Shown here in pieces: positions 1-9,060 of a stretch of 54,089 nucleotides of DNA. Position 1 is the first letter of the stretch. Each line of letters begins with the position of its first letter. The position numbers and the translations under genes were made by a program. Source of the stretch: Ruminiclostridium sp. GTDB taxonomy: Bacteria; Bacillota; Clostridia; Oscillospirales; Ruminococcaceae. The stretch spans positions 1 to 54,089 of the forward strand of contig JAFPUE010000099.1 of NCBI GenBank assembly GCA_017395555.1, in the 5' to 3' direction. Under the pieces are notes generated by a model. The model did not search any database and was not told the origin of the DNA. It saw only the letters and a list, made by a program, of their open reading frames with translations.

Positions 1-140
1 ACATCTTGCTTGCATATTATTCCGTCATCTTGCACAGAAATTTCTTGACTTACGTCAGTAAGCCTGCGAAATTTCTATACAATCTGACGAAAAATCTGAC
101 TGCGCAATCTGCGCACGCTATTTATGCGGTATAGCCTATA
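1..140. mobile_element. MITE-like element, copy 1 (cut by window edge)
   Basis: This is the right part of a repeat whose fullest copy is at 32248-32550; the two share most of their sequence from base 5 onward, and the end TTTATGCGGTATAGCCTATA (121-140) is identical. It contains no ORF. The left end lies outside the window. It lies in the 3' end of a chemoreceptor gene read from the minus strand and supplies that gene's last codons and stop. Confidence 0.75.
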
Positions 141-1047
141 AGCTCGGCGATGATGACGAAGATAATGAAATCCGTCTGTATCTTGTTGCTGTCGCTCATG
201 AGAAGGCTTGTTTTGTACTTCATTGTTATTATGAAGCCGATATCGTCCATGAAGTAGTAAGCGATAGTGTCGTCGTTAGAATTTATGTATCCGGTCTTGT
301 TCTTCTCGTTTGCAAGCTCGGCTGCCTTCTTGAGCGCCTCGTCGTCTATCTCCTCCATTATTTTGCTGTTGTCGCTGTGGTAGATGTAGATATTGTTGGC
401 GGCATCGAGAACAGCGTATTCGGCATTATCGAAGGAGGACACCTTTGTCTTGGAAAGTATCTCATTCATTCCCGAGAGGAAGGGACCGCCGCCCACAAGT
501 CCTACGGGCTGCTTATTTTCGTCGTATATCGCCATACGCAGGTTGAGTATGAGCTTCTGGGAAGCGGGGGAAACGAAAGCGCCGCCGTTAAAGAAACCGT
601 CCGGCTGCGATGTCATAGTTGCCTGATACGGTGCAAGCGCGTCGCCCGATCTTGTGACCATACCTACCGCCGCAGGTGAGAAATGTGCGAGTACCTGTGT
701 GTTTCAGTTGCTCAGATAGATACCTTCCCACTGGTGAAGATTGCCGTAAAACTTCTCGGTGTAGGTCTGCGCCTGTGCTATATATTCGGGGTTTTCGGGA
801 ACCTTCAGCAGGTTGATTATCTCGTCCGCGGTTGCGTACTGCCGGAGCAGGGTCTCGGAATCAGCGACAAACTGGTCAAAAGGTTAGCCTGTCCGTCGAG
901 CGAGGTAGTCATATTGTCAAGAGCCTTTGTCTCCACTACCTTTGAAACGTTGCCGTTCAGCACGACGTAGAATATCGCCATACATATAATTGATATCAGA
1001 CCGACGCTGACAGATATAACGGTTGATATTTTAAGGTTCTTTAACAT
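122..1047 (-). pseudogene. Chemoreceptor (dCache-type sensor) pseudogene, triple lesion
   Basis: The start ATG at 1047 has AGGAGG just upstream. The protein opens with a short tail and one membrane segment, then an extracellular dCache-like domain; the stretch GGAFVSPASQKL with GLVGGGPF is typical of methyl-accepting chemotaxis proteins. Three lesions are visible. A frameshift lies in a T-run near 876-882. After it the frame runs on but meets an in-frame TGA at 704-706 (LSN*NTQVL, where relatives have Trp). The frame then ends at 122-124 inside the MITE-like element, at the second membrane segment (FIIFVIIAEL). HAMP and signalling domains are therefore missing, unless their remains lie left of the window. 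The family call is from motifs; the pseudogene call rests on the three lesions. Confidence 0.82.
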
Positions 1048-1095
1048 TTCTTTCCTCCTGCCCGGCATTACGCCTGTGTATTTTGGCTAAATATT

Positions 1096-1123
1096 ATTGT
1101 ACCATACAAGCGTATTTTGTCAA
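1096..1123 (-). promoter_or_regulatory. Promoter of the chemoreceptor pseudogene
   Basis: On the minus strand, -35 TTGACA (1118-1123) and -10 TACAAT (1096-1101) are 16 bases apart, about 50 bases ahead of the ATG at 1047. Confidence 0.55.
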
Positions 1124-1299
1124 CAGTGACAATAGCCGATAGAATTTTTTCGTGAAAAATGATAATGAAATATGTGCAATGATACAGACGGAAAGTTTAC
1201 ATCCGAAAACGTCAGGGCTGTGAAAACAGCGTTACATACGGTGTCAGCGCATCGCCAAACGCCTCGTAAGCTGCCGAAAAGTTACATTTCTGTTACATT

Positions 1300-1376
1300 T
1301 TGACAAAATGCGACAATATATCCTATACTTTTTGTTAAAAAAGAGAATTGATAAATGTTTAACCAAATGTTATAAT
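1300..1376 (+). promoter_or_regulatory. Tandem promoters for the 151-aa gene
   Basis: Two candidates lie in tandem: TTGACA 1300-1305 / TATACT 1324-1329 (spacer 18) and TTGATA 1348-1353 / TATAAT 1371-1376 (spacer 17). The second gives a leader of about 140 bases. That leader holds several small hairpins, such as CTGCCGG-type pairs near the start codon, but no riboswitch I can name. The stretch 1124-1299 shows nothing clear. Confidence 0.6.
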
Positions 1377-1522
1377 GACAACAATATATGTAGTATGAAC
1401 GCAAAGTCCATATACTAAATGCAGTACAGAAGCAACCGGAAGTATCGGGGTACGGCGGCACGGACACGCCGGTCTCCGAATGGCGATATTCGGGCAGTAT
1501 AAACTGCCGGCAAGGAGAATGT

Positions 1523-1978
1523 ATGGATCATTCCGAAATGCTTATTAACGTCGGGACAGCCTATGACAAGAACACGGCTTACGGCAGCCGGAAGGACAAC
1601 AGGCAGGAAGCCGGAGCGGTCAGCTTTGACAGCGTATTCCGTGAGTTCGCTGCGGACAGCGCGAAAAACCCGCAGGGAACCGGTGCTGCGGCTATAAGCG
1701 GCGCTTCTTTCTCCGCTGGCGGAGATATAACGAGAATGGGTCAGATGTCACGCGTAAAGGCATTTGATTTTGATGACGAGTTCGGCATATCCGACGATAT
1801 GGGTGAGCTTGACGAGATGATTGGGCTTGATGAGCTTGAGGAGCTTGACAAGATAGCGGACGAAAAGGCATCTGCGTTAATGCGCGAGAATGTGCCGGCT
1901 TCATCTGCCGCCGATGAGCTTTCGTCGCTGATGTTTGCGGACGGCGATCTGTTCGACGGTTTTGAAGGCATCATGTGA
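1523..1978 (+). CDS. Acidic hypothetical protein, 151 aa
   Basis: The ATG at 1523 follows AAGGAG with good spacing, and two promoters and a strong terminator frame it as a single-gene unit. The protein has no signal peptide or membrane segment. Residues 81-118 are very acidic (FDFDDEF, GELDEMIGLDELEELD) and likely form a charged helix; the N-terminal half is rich in Ser, Gly and Ala and looks disordered. I do not recognise a family. Its setting next to a dead chemoreceptor gives no functional clue. Confidence 0.7.
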   Translation: MDHSEMLINVGTAYDKNTAYGSRKDNRQEAGAVSFDSVFREFAADSAKNPQGTGAAAISGASFSAGGDITRMGQMSRVKAFDFDDEFGISDDMGELDEMIGLDELEELDKIADEKASALMRENVPASSAADELSSLMFADGDLFDGFEGIM

Positions 1979-2003
1979 TTGCAGATCAGAATATTTCGGA
2001 AAA

Positions 2004-2032
2004 GAGCACCTTTCGGGGTGCTTTTTGTCTGT
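2004..2032 (+). terminator. Intrinsic terminator after the 151-aa gene
   Basis: Hairpin AGCACC-TTTC-GGGGTGCT followed by a T-run. A second nearly identical hairpin with a T-run lies at 2166-2191, just before the next promoter. Confidence 0.8.
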
Positions 2033-2057
2033 CAAAAAAGGAACTTTTTTGACAGAC

Positions 2058-2112
2058 TTGTCCTACGCGGACGGCGCCAACCCCTTTAAAAAGGGGTTGG
2101 ATCCCTAAACCT
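2058..2112. repeat. Short dispersed repeat, CCCCTTTAAAAAGGGG hairpin type, copy 1
   Basis: The stretch shares CGCGGACGGCGC and the CCCCTTTAAAAA(A)GGGG palindrome with 9838-9897. The rest of the 1979-2280 gap holds two terminators and the promoter of the next operon. Confidence 0.6.
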
Positions 2113-2201
2113 GATCCCGTAATACGGAGATTTGATAGTCTGCGAATAGTTTTTTGACAAGCTGGAAGCACCTTTCGGGGTGCTTTTTTATTGTCCCGCA
2201 A

Positions 2202-2230
2202 TTGCAAAATCACAGATTTTATGCTATAAT
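2202..2230 (+). promoter_or_regulatory. Promoter of the TerB-ATPase-helicase operon
   Basis: -35 TTGCAA (2202-2207), 17-base spacer, -10 TATAAT (2225-2230). The GGGGAGG ribosome site precedes the ATG at 2281. Confidence 0.75.
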
Positions 2231-2280
2231 AAAAAAGTATGCTGAATTTGTAAGTATCAGAAAAGCGGGGAGGTGAGGGA

Positions 2281-3804
2281 ATGTCGGACGTGAACGATAT
2301 AATTACGCTGGTGCTCGACGACGAGAAGCTGAAAAACAGCAGCTCGTTCGGCGGTAAGGTTTACAGCGATGAGCCTATACTGCGCCCGGCTTCCGCACTC
2401 GCAAGACCCGCCCCGATACAGAAAAATGCCATTCCGGAGAAAATACGGGAAATGCGCGATCTGCCGTACCGCGACGGTATTTATTGGCAGTCCCGCGAGC
2501 GTATCTTCTACGAGCAGGCAAAATTAATGGAGGATTACGAGGACGACTGCCCGTACAGCGGGAATTTCACGATGTACTACCCGACATACGGCAGCATGAC
2601 CACCGAGCAGCTCCGCGGGTACTTCACATGGCGTTCCGCCGCGCGAAAGGGGGAGTTCCGCGATGCCCCGACTTCGTTTGTTTTTGTGTATATCTACGAG
2701 CTGCTGAACGGGGTAGGCACCGGAACGCCCGAGGAAGGCTATGAAAAGCTGAAAAAGATCGGGGAACACTATGGCAGCGAGACGGTGATACGGACGTATC
2801 TGAACCGCTGGATAAAGGATTATGTGATCTACAACAAGCTCCCGCAGGAGCTGCTTGAGGACAACGGGGATTTCTCATTCGACAAGGCGGTTGCACTGCT
2901 GACGGAGTGGGAGAAGCACGGCGATGACGAGCTTTTCGGCGCGATCGTCCGGCTCTCGGCGTACAATATCGAAAAATCGAAGTTTTATATTGCATACCCC
3001 GACGACTTCCGCACAGTCGCCTGCGGCACATACCGCAGACTTGCGGAGCACTGTGACAGCCACAACAAGAAAACGCTGTCCGAGAAGTATTTCGGCTGCC
3101 GGGTAAGAACATCGTACTATATGTTCCGCTCCGCCGTCTTTTATGAACGCTCCGGCAGGCGCAGCTTCGTCTATGATATCGGCGAATATCAGCGGTACGA
3201 GTGTGTGAACGGAATGTGGTACTGCGATATGATACAGGGCGGACGTAAGAACAGCAAGGAGCTCGGCGAGCTTATGAGAGCCGTAGATCATCTTATGCGC
3301 GAGCGGTACGCGTTCAAAAACCGTCTCGGCGGCTGCAAGGCAACCAAGCTCGAAACGGATATCATCGGGAAGCATATAGCAGACATCTTCGAGCAGAAAA
3401 AGCGCGAGGAAGCCGCAAAGATCGAGATAGATGTAACAAAGCTCAGCGGGATAAGGCACGCCGCCGATATCACGCGCGAAAAGCTGATAGTTGACGAGGA
3501 AGCCGACATGGCGGAAGAGGCTGTATGTGTCACCGCGGAGCCGGAGCCTGCGCAGGAGGAAAGTCCCGTCCCTGACGAGCTGCCGCTTGACGCTGCGGAA
3601 TACGGATTTCTGCACTGTCTGCTGTACGGCGGAGATATAAACGCCGCTGCTGCAAAAGCGGGGAAGCTGCCGTCTATAATCGCGGATCGGATAAACGAGA
3701 AGCTGTTCGATATTTTCGCGGACACGGTGATAGACATATCGGGCGGCGGGTTTGAGATAATAGAGGACTACACAGACGAGCTGAAAGGAATGATAAAGGA
3801 ATGA
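2281..3804 (+). CDS. TerB N- and C-terminal domain protein
   Basis: A 507-aa soluble protein. Residues about 55-270 match the TerB_N type of domain (LPYRDGIYWQSR at 61-72, YFTWRS at 114-119), and the tail from about 375 matches TerB_C (KLSGIRHAAD, LPSIIADRINEKLFD, EDYTDELK). TerB-family domains are known from tellurite-resistance and stress or phage-defence gene neighbourhoods; what they bind is not settled. It is first of an operon and its stop overlaps the ATPase start as ATGA, so the two are translationally coupled. I infer that it is the structural or adaptor partner of the ATPase and helicase. The domain call is good, the role is open. Confidence 0.85.
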   Translation: MSDVNDIITLVLDDEKLKNSSSFGGKVYSDEPILRPASALARPAPIQKNAIPEKIREMRDLPYRDGIYWQSRERIFYEQAKLMEDYEDDCPYSGNFTMYYPTYGSMTTEQLRGYFTWRSAARKGEFRDAPTSFVFVYIYELLNGVGTGTPEEGYEKLKKIGEHYGSETVIRTYLNRWIKDYVIYNKLPQELLEDNGDFSFDKAVALLTEWEKHGDDELFGAIVRLSAYNIEKSKFYIAYPDDFRTVACGTYRRLAEHCDSHNKKTLSEKYFGCRVRTSYYMFRSAVFYERSGRRSFVYDIGEYQRYECVNGMWYCDMIQGGRKNSKELGELMRAVDHLMRERYAFKNRLGGCKATKLETDIIGKHIADIFEQKKREEAAKIEIDVTKLSGIRHAADITREKLIVDEEADMAEEAVCVTAEPEPAQEESPVPDELPLDAAEYGFLHCLLYGGDINAAAAKAGKLPSIIADRINEKLFDIFADTVIDISGGGFEIIEDYTDELKGMIKE

Positions 3805-5117
3805 AGATACCGAAGCGCATAGCGTCGGCAGTCATAAATTCGCTGAAAGGCGGCGTTGTGCCGCGCATAGGTCTGCCGTATATCACGGTGGGCAGGGAAA
3901 CGGAGATAGACGCGCTTCTGCACGATGTTGAGATCATAGCCGACGGCGGCGCATCGTTCAGGTTTATCGCCGGCAAGTACGGCAGCGGCAAGAGCTTTCT
4001 GCTGCAAACGATACGAAGCCACGTCATGGACAGGAATTTCGTCACCGCTGACGCCGATCTCTCACCGGAACGAAGACTGCAAGGCACGAAAGGGCAGGGG
4101 CTCGCGACATACAAGGAGCTCATACGGAATATGTCAACCAAGACCTGTCCGGACGGCGGCGCGCTCTCGCTGATACTTGACCGCTGGATAAGCGGCGTGC
4201 AGTCCGAGACTGCGGCGGAAACGGGGCTTGACGCGGGATCGCCGGAGTTTGAAAAGGCTGTCGGGAAGAAGATATACGCGGTGATGAACTCGCTGAGCGA
4301 AATGGTACACGGCTTTGACTTTGCGAAGCTGCTCACCGTTTACTACCGTGCCTGCCTTGACGGGAACGACGAGGATAAGGCTAAAGTGGCGAAGTGGTTC
4401 CGCGGCGAGTACGCGACCAAGACCGAAGCGAAGACCGAGCTCGGGGTGAACATTATAATCACCGACGATGACTGGTACGAATACATCAAGCTGTTTGCCG
4501 CGTTCCTCAGAATGGCGGGGTACAGCGGTCTGCTGGTGCTGATAGACGAGCTTGTGAACATATACAAGATACCGAACGCCATAACCCGGCAGTACAACTA
4601 CGAAAAGATACTGACTATGTACAACGATACGCTGCAGGGCAAAGCGAAGTACCTCGGCATAATCATGGGCGGCACGCCGCAGTGCATCGAGGACACCCGC
4701 CGCGGCATTTACAGCTATGAGGCGCTGCGCTCACGGCTTGCGGAGGGACGCTTCGGGCGCGAGGGTATAAAGGATATGCTTGCTCCGGTGATACATCTCG
4801 TCCCGCTGACCTACGAGGAAATGCTGGTGCTGACGGAGAAGCTCGCGGATATCCACGCGCAGCTTTTCGCGTATGAGCAGCGCGTCACGCAGGACGATCT
4901 GATCGTATTTATCAGGACGGAGTTCGGGCGTATCGGCGCGGATTCGCACATCACGCCCCGCGAGGTGATCCGGGACTTTATCGAGCTGCTGGACATCGTT
5001 TACCAGAACCCGTCAATTGAGATCTCCGGTTTCATCTCCTCCGGCGGCATATCGTATTCCGAACCCGCAGGCAGCGATGAGTCGGAAAACGCCGAATTTG
5101 CCGAGTTCGACATTTAA
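3801..5117 (+). CDS. BrxD-like P-loop ATPase (DUF2791 type)
   Basis: A 438-aa P-loop ATPase with Walker A GKYGSGKS at 58-65 and Walker B LLVLIDEL at 244-251. The layout fits the DUF2791 / BREX ATP-binding family: an N-terminal VPRIGLPYITVGR start, then the later IIMGGTPQCIEDTRRG and SRLAEGRF stretches. BrxD of type 2 BREX (Pgl) systems is a named member. It overlaps the TerB gene by 4 bases and in function probably pairs with the helicase at 5712, from which an inserted cassette now separates it. No methyltransferase (PglX) or phosphatase (PglZ) gene is present, so this is not a full BREX locus. Confidence 0.85.
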   Translation: MKIPKRIASAVINSLKGGVVPRIGLPYITVGRETEIDALLHDVEIIADGGASFRFIAGKYGSGKSFLLQTIRSHVMDRNFVTADADLSPERRLQGTKGQGLATYKELIRNMSTKTCPDGGALSLILDRWISGVQSETAAETGLDAGSPEFEKAVGKKIYAVMNSLSEMVHGFDFAKLLTVYYRACLDGNDEDKAKVAKWFRGEYATKTEAKTELGVNIIITDDDWYEYIKLFAAFLRMAGYSGLLVLIDELVNIYKIPNAITRQYNYEKILTMYNDTLQGKAKYLGIIMGGTPQCIEDTRRGIYSYEALRSRLAEGRFGREGIKDMLAPVIHLVPLTYEEMLVLTEKLADIHAQLFAYEQRVTQDDLIVFIRTEFGRIGADSHITPREVIRDFIELLDIVYQNPSIEISGFISSGGISYSEPAGSDESENAEFAEFDI

Positions 5118-5198
5118 GTGCAGGCGGCGAACGCGCCGCGGCGTAGTCCGCAGTTATATTCTTCAAGCGGCGGGTGCAGTGGTCGTATTATGTTATTC
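5118..5198. repeat. Left arm of inverted repeat around the 95-aa gene
   Basis: Bases 5145-5174 match the reverse complement of 5619-5648 at 29 of 30 positions, and weaker similarity runs across about 80 bases on both sides, down to GTTATTC at 5192-5198 against GAATAAC at 5595-5601. The start of the arm also resembles the short repeats at 24769-25140 (GCGAACGCGCCGCGGCGTA). Confidence 0.75.
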
Positions 5199-5237
5199 GA
5201 TGCGACGATAAATCGGAATTTATAGGAGGATAGTGAT

Positions 5238-5525
5238 ATGATTGAAACATACGATGAATTATTGGGTAAAACAATTTTGGCTGGACTGACCTATTATTCT
5301 GCGAACAATGTATTCGTTGAACAAAAGCAGGTATGGGGAAAAGTCATCAAAGCAGATGAATCCGGTATCGAAATACAGCAGAACGACAGAAATATATTCG
5401 GGCTTCCGCCCGATCTTACAGCAATAGACTGTGCTGCACCGGGAGAGTACAGACTTAAATCAACGGGAGAAGTCGTGAAAAATCCTGACTACCTTGTTAC
5501 ATACAGTGTGACAATGTCGGACTGA
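5238..5525 (+). CDS. Small hypothetical protein (95 aa) in inverted-repeat cassette
   Basis: The ATG at 5238 follows a perfect AGGAGG. The protein is soluble, probably all-beta, with a pattern seen in conserved small clostridial proteins of unknown role (VWGKVIKADESGIEI, LPPDLTAID, PGEYRLKSTGEVV). The gene is visibly richer in A+T than the operon around it and lies between inverted-repeat arms at about 5118-5198 and 5595-5675. I infer it was carried in as a unit. Possible roles such as an immunity or accessory protein cannot be read from the sequence. Confidence 0.75.
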   Translation: MIETYDELLGKTILAGLTYYSANNVFVEQKQVWGKVIKADESGIEIQQNDRNIFGLPPDLTAIDCAAPGEYRLKSTGEVVKNPDYLVTYSVTMSD

Positions 5526-5555
5526 TTGCAGTAATTTCCGAATACATATATGCTC

Positions 5556-5675
5556 GCGCCGGCTTCGGCACAAATTCTGATTTATAATAGCAGAGAATAA
5601 CTTGTTACGGTCGATGCGCCCGCCGCTTGAAGAATATAACCGCGGACTGCCCGCGCCGGCTTCGGCGCCGCCGCT
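5556..5675. repeat. Right arm of inverted repeat with GCGCCGGCTTCGGC hairpins
   Basis: The right arm spans about 5595-5675. The motif GCGCCGGCTTCGGC occurs twice here (5556-5569 and 5653-5666) and again at 20800-20813, each time as a small stem-loop. Confidence 0.65.
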
Positions 5676-5711
5676 GTTCATTAACTATTGAAATAAAGGG
5701 AATATCAGACT

Positions 5712-7949
5712 ATGAACGTATTTGACAGGTATGCACCATTTGTGCAGGACTTTATATACCGCAATAACTGGGAGTCGCTGCGGGCGATACAGGCGGCCGC
5801 CGGGGACGCGATATTCAATACCGGCGATAATGTGCTGCTGTCGGCTTCCACGGCATCCGGCAAGACGGAAGCTGCGTTCTTTCCGATACTTACGCTTTTC
5901 TCGGAGGATATGCCCTCGTCGGTAGGAGCCATATACATCGGACCGCTGAAAGCTCTGATAAACGATCAGTTCATGCGGCTCAACGATCTGTGCGCCGAAG
6001 CGGAGATACCGGTCTGGCACTGGCACGGCGATGTGTCGCAATCCCACAAGGACAAGATGATGAAGCACCCGTCGGGGATACTCCAGATAACGCCGGAATC
6101 GCTCGAAGCGATGCTAATGCGGAAGCACGCGGCGATACCGAAGCTGTTCGGTGATCTGCGGTTCGTGGTGATAGACGAGGTACACTCGCTCATGCGCGGA
6201 GACAGGGGAGGGCAGACTCTCTGTCTTATCGAGAGGCTGTCGAAGCTGGCGGGAGTGAATCCGCGCCGTATCGGGCTTTCCGCTACAATAGGCGATCTTG
6301 AAGCGGCGGGAGAGTACCTTGCCGCAGGTTCCGGCAGGGGAACTGTCATTCCCCGTATCGAGTCAAAGGGAACGAAATGGCGGCTGTCAATGGAGCACTT
6401 TTATGTCTCGGACGTACAGGCAGGCGACGGAAAACCGCTCGGAGACGCGCTGCCGGTGCTCGAAGGTGCTACCGATACCGCGCCGCAGAACGCCGACCCG
6501 GGCATGGGATATATCTTCGAGCACACAAAGGGCAAAAAGTGCCTTGTTTTCGTAAATTCCCGCGAGGAGTGTGAAGCCGTGACCACGTCTCTGCGCTCAT
6601 ACTGTGAAGCGAAGCATGAGCCGGACAGGTTCCTGATACATCACGGCAACCTCTCCGCGTCCTACCGTGAGACTGCGGAAGCGGCAATGAAGGACGAGGA
6701 CGTATATATGACCACCGTGACCACTGCGACGCTTGAGCTCGGCATAGATATCGGGCGGCTCGAACGTGCGTTCCAGATAGACGCGCCGTTCACGGTGTCC
6801 TCATTCCTGCAGAGAATGGGCAGAACGGGCAGACGCGGGCTTCCCGCGGAGATGTGGTTCGTAATGCGGGAGGAAATGCCGGAGCCGCGGACAATGCTGC
6901 CGGAGACGGTGCCGTGGAAGCTGCTGCAGGGCATAGCCCTTGTACAGTGCTACACCGAGGAGCGCTGGGTGGAGCCTCCGCGTCTTGACCGACTGCCGTA
7001 CAGCCTGCTGTATCATCAGACAATGAGCACGCTCGCGTCCTGCGGCGAGCTTACCCCCGCGGAGCTCGCTTCACGCGTGCTTACGCTGCGCAGTTTTTAT
7101 CGTATCACGCAGGAGGACTACAAGGTGCTGCTGCGGCATCTTATCGAGAATGACCATATCCAGCGCACCGACGAGGGCGGGCTTATCGTCGGGCTTGCAG
7201 GAGAGCGGGTAGTGAACTCGTTCAAGTTCTACGCGGTATTTCAGGAGAACGAGGAATTTACGGTGCGCTGCGAATCGCAGGAGCTCGGCACGATAGTGAT
7301 GCCGCCGCCCGTCGGTGAAAAGATAGCGATAGCGGGTCATGTGTGGATAGTCACCGAGGTTGACCGGAAGCGTCATCTTGTGTACTGCGAGCCGGTCAAG
7401 GGCAAGGTGCCGGCGTATTTCGGGGATTGTCCCGGCGACATAAACACGAAGATACTTCTGCGTATGCGGGAGGTGCTGCGCGAGGACAAGAGCTACCCGT
7501 ACCTTATGCACAACGCCGCCGAGCGTCTCGCGCAGGCTCGTTTCAGCGCCCGCAGTGCCGGTATCACCGAGCTTTCGCTTATCAATCTCGGCGGGAAGAT
7601 GTGGGTGCTGTTCCCGTGGCTCGGAACATACGCGTTCCTTGCGCTGGAGCGCTTCCTGCGTATCAAATGCGCGGGCAGGCTCGGACTGAAAAGCCTTGAC
7701 CCCTCGCGTCCGTATTTCATACAGTTCACGATGACCTCGGACGAGCGGGAGTTCTTCGCGGTGCTTGCCGAGGAAGCGGAAAAGCCGTTTGACCCGCTCG
7801 ATCTCGTATATCCGGACGAGGTGCCGGTATTCGAGAAATACGACGAATTCGTACCGCCGGGGCTTGTCAGGAAAGGGTTTGCTTATGGCGTGCTCGGCAT
7901 TGACGAAATGAAGCGGCGCGTGCGGGAATGGGCGGAGAAATATCTGTGA
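5712..7949 (+). CDS. DEAD/DEAH-box helicase, Lhr/BrxHI-like
   Basis: A 745-aa superfamily 2 helicase. The motifs are Walker A ASTASGKT (45-52), DEVH box (154-157), SAT (189-191), the Q/R motif QRMGRTGRRG (366-375) and a long C-terminal half of the Lhr type. Such helicases unwind DNA or RNA with ATP. BrxHI of type 2 BREX is a relative that sits next to BrxD, as here. All core catalytic motifs are intact. It follows the cassette at 5118-5675 and, in the ancestral order, probably directly followed the ATPase gene. Confidence 0.88.
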   Translation: MNVFDRYAPFVQDFIYRNNWESLRAIQAAAGDAIFNTGDNVLLSASTASGKTEAAFFPILTLFSEDMPSSVGAIYIGPLKALINDQFMRLNDLCAEAEIPVWHWHGDVSQSHKDKMMKHPSGILQITPESLEAMLMRKHAAIPKLFGDLRFVVIDEVHSLMRGDRGGQTLCLIERLSKLAGVNPRRIGLSATIGDLEAAGEYLAAGSGRGTVIPRIESKGTKWRLSMEHFYVSDVQAGDGKPLGDALPVLEGATDTAPQNADPGMGYIFEHTKGKKCLVFVNSREECEAVTTSLRSYCEAKHEPDRFLIHHGNLSASYRETAEAAMKDEDVYMTTVTTATLELGIDIGRLERAFQIDAPFTVSSFLQRMGRTGRRGLPAEMWFVMREEMPEPRTMLPETVPWKLLQGIALVQCYTEERWVEPPRLDRLPYSLLYHQTMSTLASCGELTPAELASRVLTLRSFYRITQEDYKVLLRHLIENDHIQRTDEGGLIVGLAGERVVNSFKFYAVFQENEEFTVRCESQELGTIVMPPPVGEKIAIAGHVWIVTEVDRKRHLVYCEPVKGKVPAYFGDCPGDINTKILLRMREVLREDKSYPYLMHNAAERLAQARFSARSAGITELSLINLGGKMWVLFPWLGTYAFLALERFLRIKCAGRLGLKSLDPSRPYFIQFTMTSDEREFFAVLAEEAEKPFDPLDLVYPDEVPVFEKYDEFVPPGLVRKGFAYGVLGIDEMKRRVREWAEKYL

Positions 7950-7974
7950 GCATGACAATAAAAGGAGAAACGCT

Positions 7975-9057
7975 ATGAACGAAAGAATTGACGGAATACA
8001 GGCAATGATAAAGGAAGCCGCCGCAAACTGCCGCGGCAGAAAGATCGCGATATGGGGCAATAACCCTGCCGGGGAGCTTATACGCGTGCTGATGATGTAT
8101 CAGTACAAGATCAGCGCTTCGATATGCGTTGACGATGCCGGACACGGTTACAGCGAAATTTCCTGCTTTCCGCCTCACAAGCTCGACGACAATTCGTCGG
8201 AGTATTACGTTATCGTTGCTGTCGGATACCGCTCGTCGGTAAAGGAACGGCTTGAGCGGTACGGCTACGAGGCGGGTGAGGACTACACATATTTTGCGGA
8301 TTGTGTAAAGAAAAAGCGTGACGGATATTTCGAGGATGCGCACGGCAATACCGTGACCGGCGATTACAGCGATCTTGATTTCTGTTTTCTCGGCTATGAT
8401 TCAAAGATAGTCATAGGTGAAAACGTCGGTCTCGCGACTTCTCATATTTACGCGCAAAGCGGCTCGCTGATAGAGCTCGGTCCGGATTCGATGTATCTTG
8501 ATTCCTGCATTTACGCATACAACAACGCGGTGTTCCGCTCCGGCGGTTCGTCCGAGTTCAACCGCCTTTACGCGCAGGTTTACGACAACAGCATAGTGAG
8601 CATAGGCGAGGGATTTATCGGCTATTCATTCCCCGGCAAGAGCTTTATCATACATTCCCAGCCCGACACATCGGTCACGATAGGGAAGAAATGCACGTTC
8701 TCCTACGGTATCTCGATAATGAGTCAGGACGGACATTCGCTGTTCGACGTAAAAACGGGGAAGAACATCAATTCCACAAAGGAGATATCCCAGTCGCGGA
8801 GCATAGTTATCGGCGATCATGTGTGGATAGGGTTTGATGTGTCGATACTGTACAAAACGAATGTCGGAAGCGGGAGCATGATAGGTGCGAACAGCGTTGT
8901 CAAGGGAAATATACCGAACAACTGCGTAGCCGTCGGCTCGCCCGCGAAGGTGATACGCCGCGATATCGCATGGGGGCAGATAAACGCCTGCGAGGATATA
9001 GGTATCTGCGGTGCGGAATACATTGCGCTCACATCGGACGGCGAATCACGGGAGTAA
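7975..9057 (+). CDS. Left-handed beta-helix acyltransferase with N-terminal Rossmann-like domain
   Basis: A 360-aa protein. The first about 110 residues look like a nucleotide- or sugar-binding Rossmann fold (KIAIWGNNPAGELIR). The rest is built of hexapeptide-type turns (VIGENV, SIGEGF, VTIGKKC, IVIGDHVWIGF, GANSVVKG, CVAVGSPAKVIRR) typical of maltose/galactoside O-acetyltransferase relatives that use acetyl-CoA. The catalytic-type His is likely in DGHSLFD. It starts 25 bases after the helicase stop with an AAAGGAGA site, so it belongs to the same transcript. Substrate unknown; a cell-envelope or glycan acyl group is a guess. Confidence 0.82.
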   Translation: MNERIDGIQAMIKEAAANCRGRKIAIWGNNPAGELIRVLMMYQYKISASICVDDAGHGYSEISCFPPHKLDDNSSEYYVIVAVGYRSSVKERLERYGYEAGEDYTYFADCVKKKRDGYFEDAHGNTVTGDYSDLDFCFLGYDSKIVIGENVGLATSHIYAQSGSLIELGPDSMYLDSCIYAYNNAVFRSGGSSEFNRLYAQVYDNSIVSIGEGFIGYSFPGKSFIIHSQPDTSVTIGKKCTFSYGISIMSQDGHSLFDVKTGKNINSTKEISQSRSIVIGDHVWIGFDVSILYKTNVGSGSMIGANSVVKGNIPNNCVAVGSPAKVIRRDIAWGQINACEDIGICGAEYIALTSDGESRE

Positions 9058-9060
9058 TAT

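Noticed and set aside
704-706. UGA read as Trp or selenocysteine
   Set aside because: TGA is used as a normal stop at other genes here (for example 3802-3804), a frameshift lies just upstream, and no SECIS-like stem is evident.
1383-1522. Leader with ACGCAAAGTCC, slightly like one half of a c-di-GMP-I riboswitch
   Set aside because: The partner half with the GNRA-type stem and the later GGTAGC-like block is not found, so I do not call it.
2281-7949. A complete BREX system
   Set aside because: BrxD- and BrxHI-like genes are present, but PglX methyltransferase, PglZ phosphatase and PglY/BrxC are absent.
7071-8060. Long minus-strand frame opposite the helicase end
   Set aside because: Antisense of a conserved helicase; composition is that of a shadow frame.
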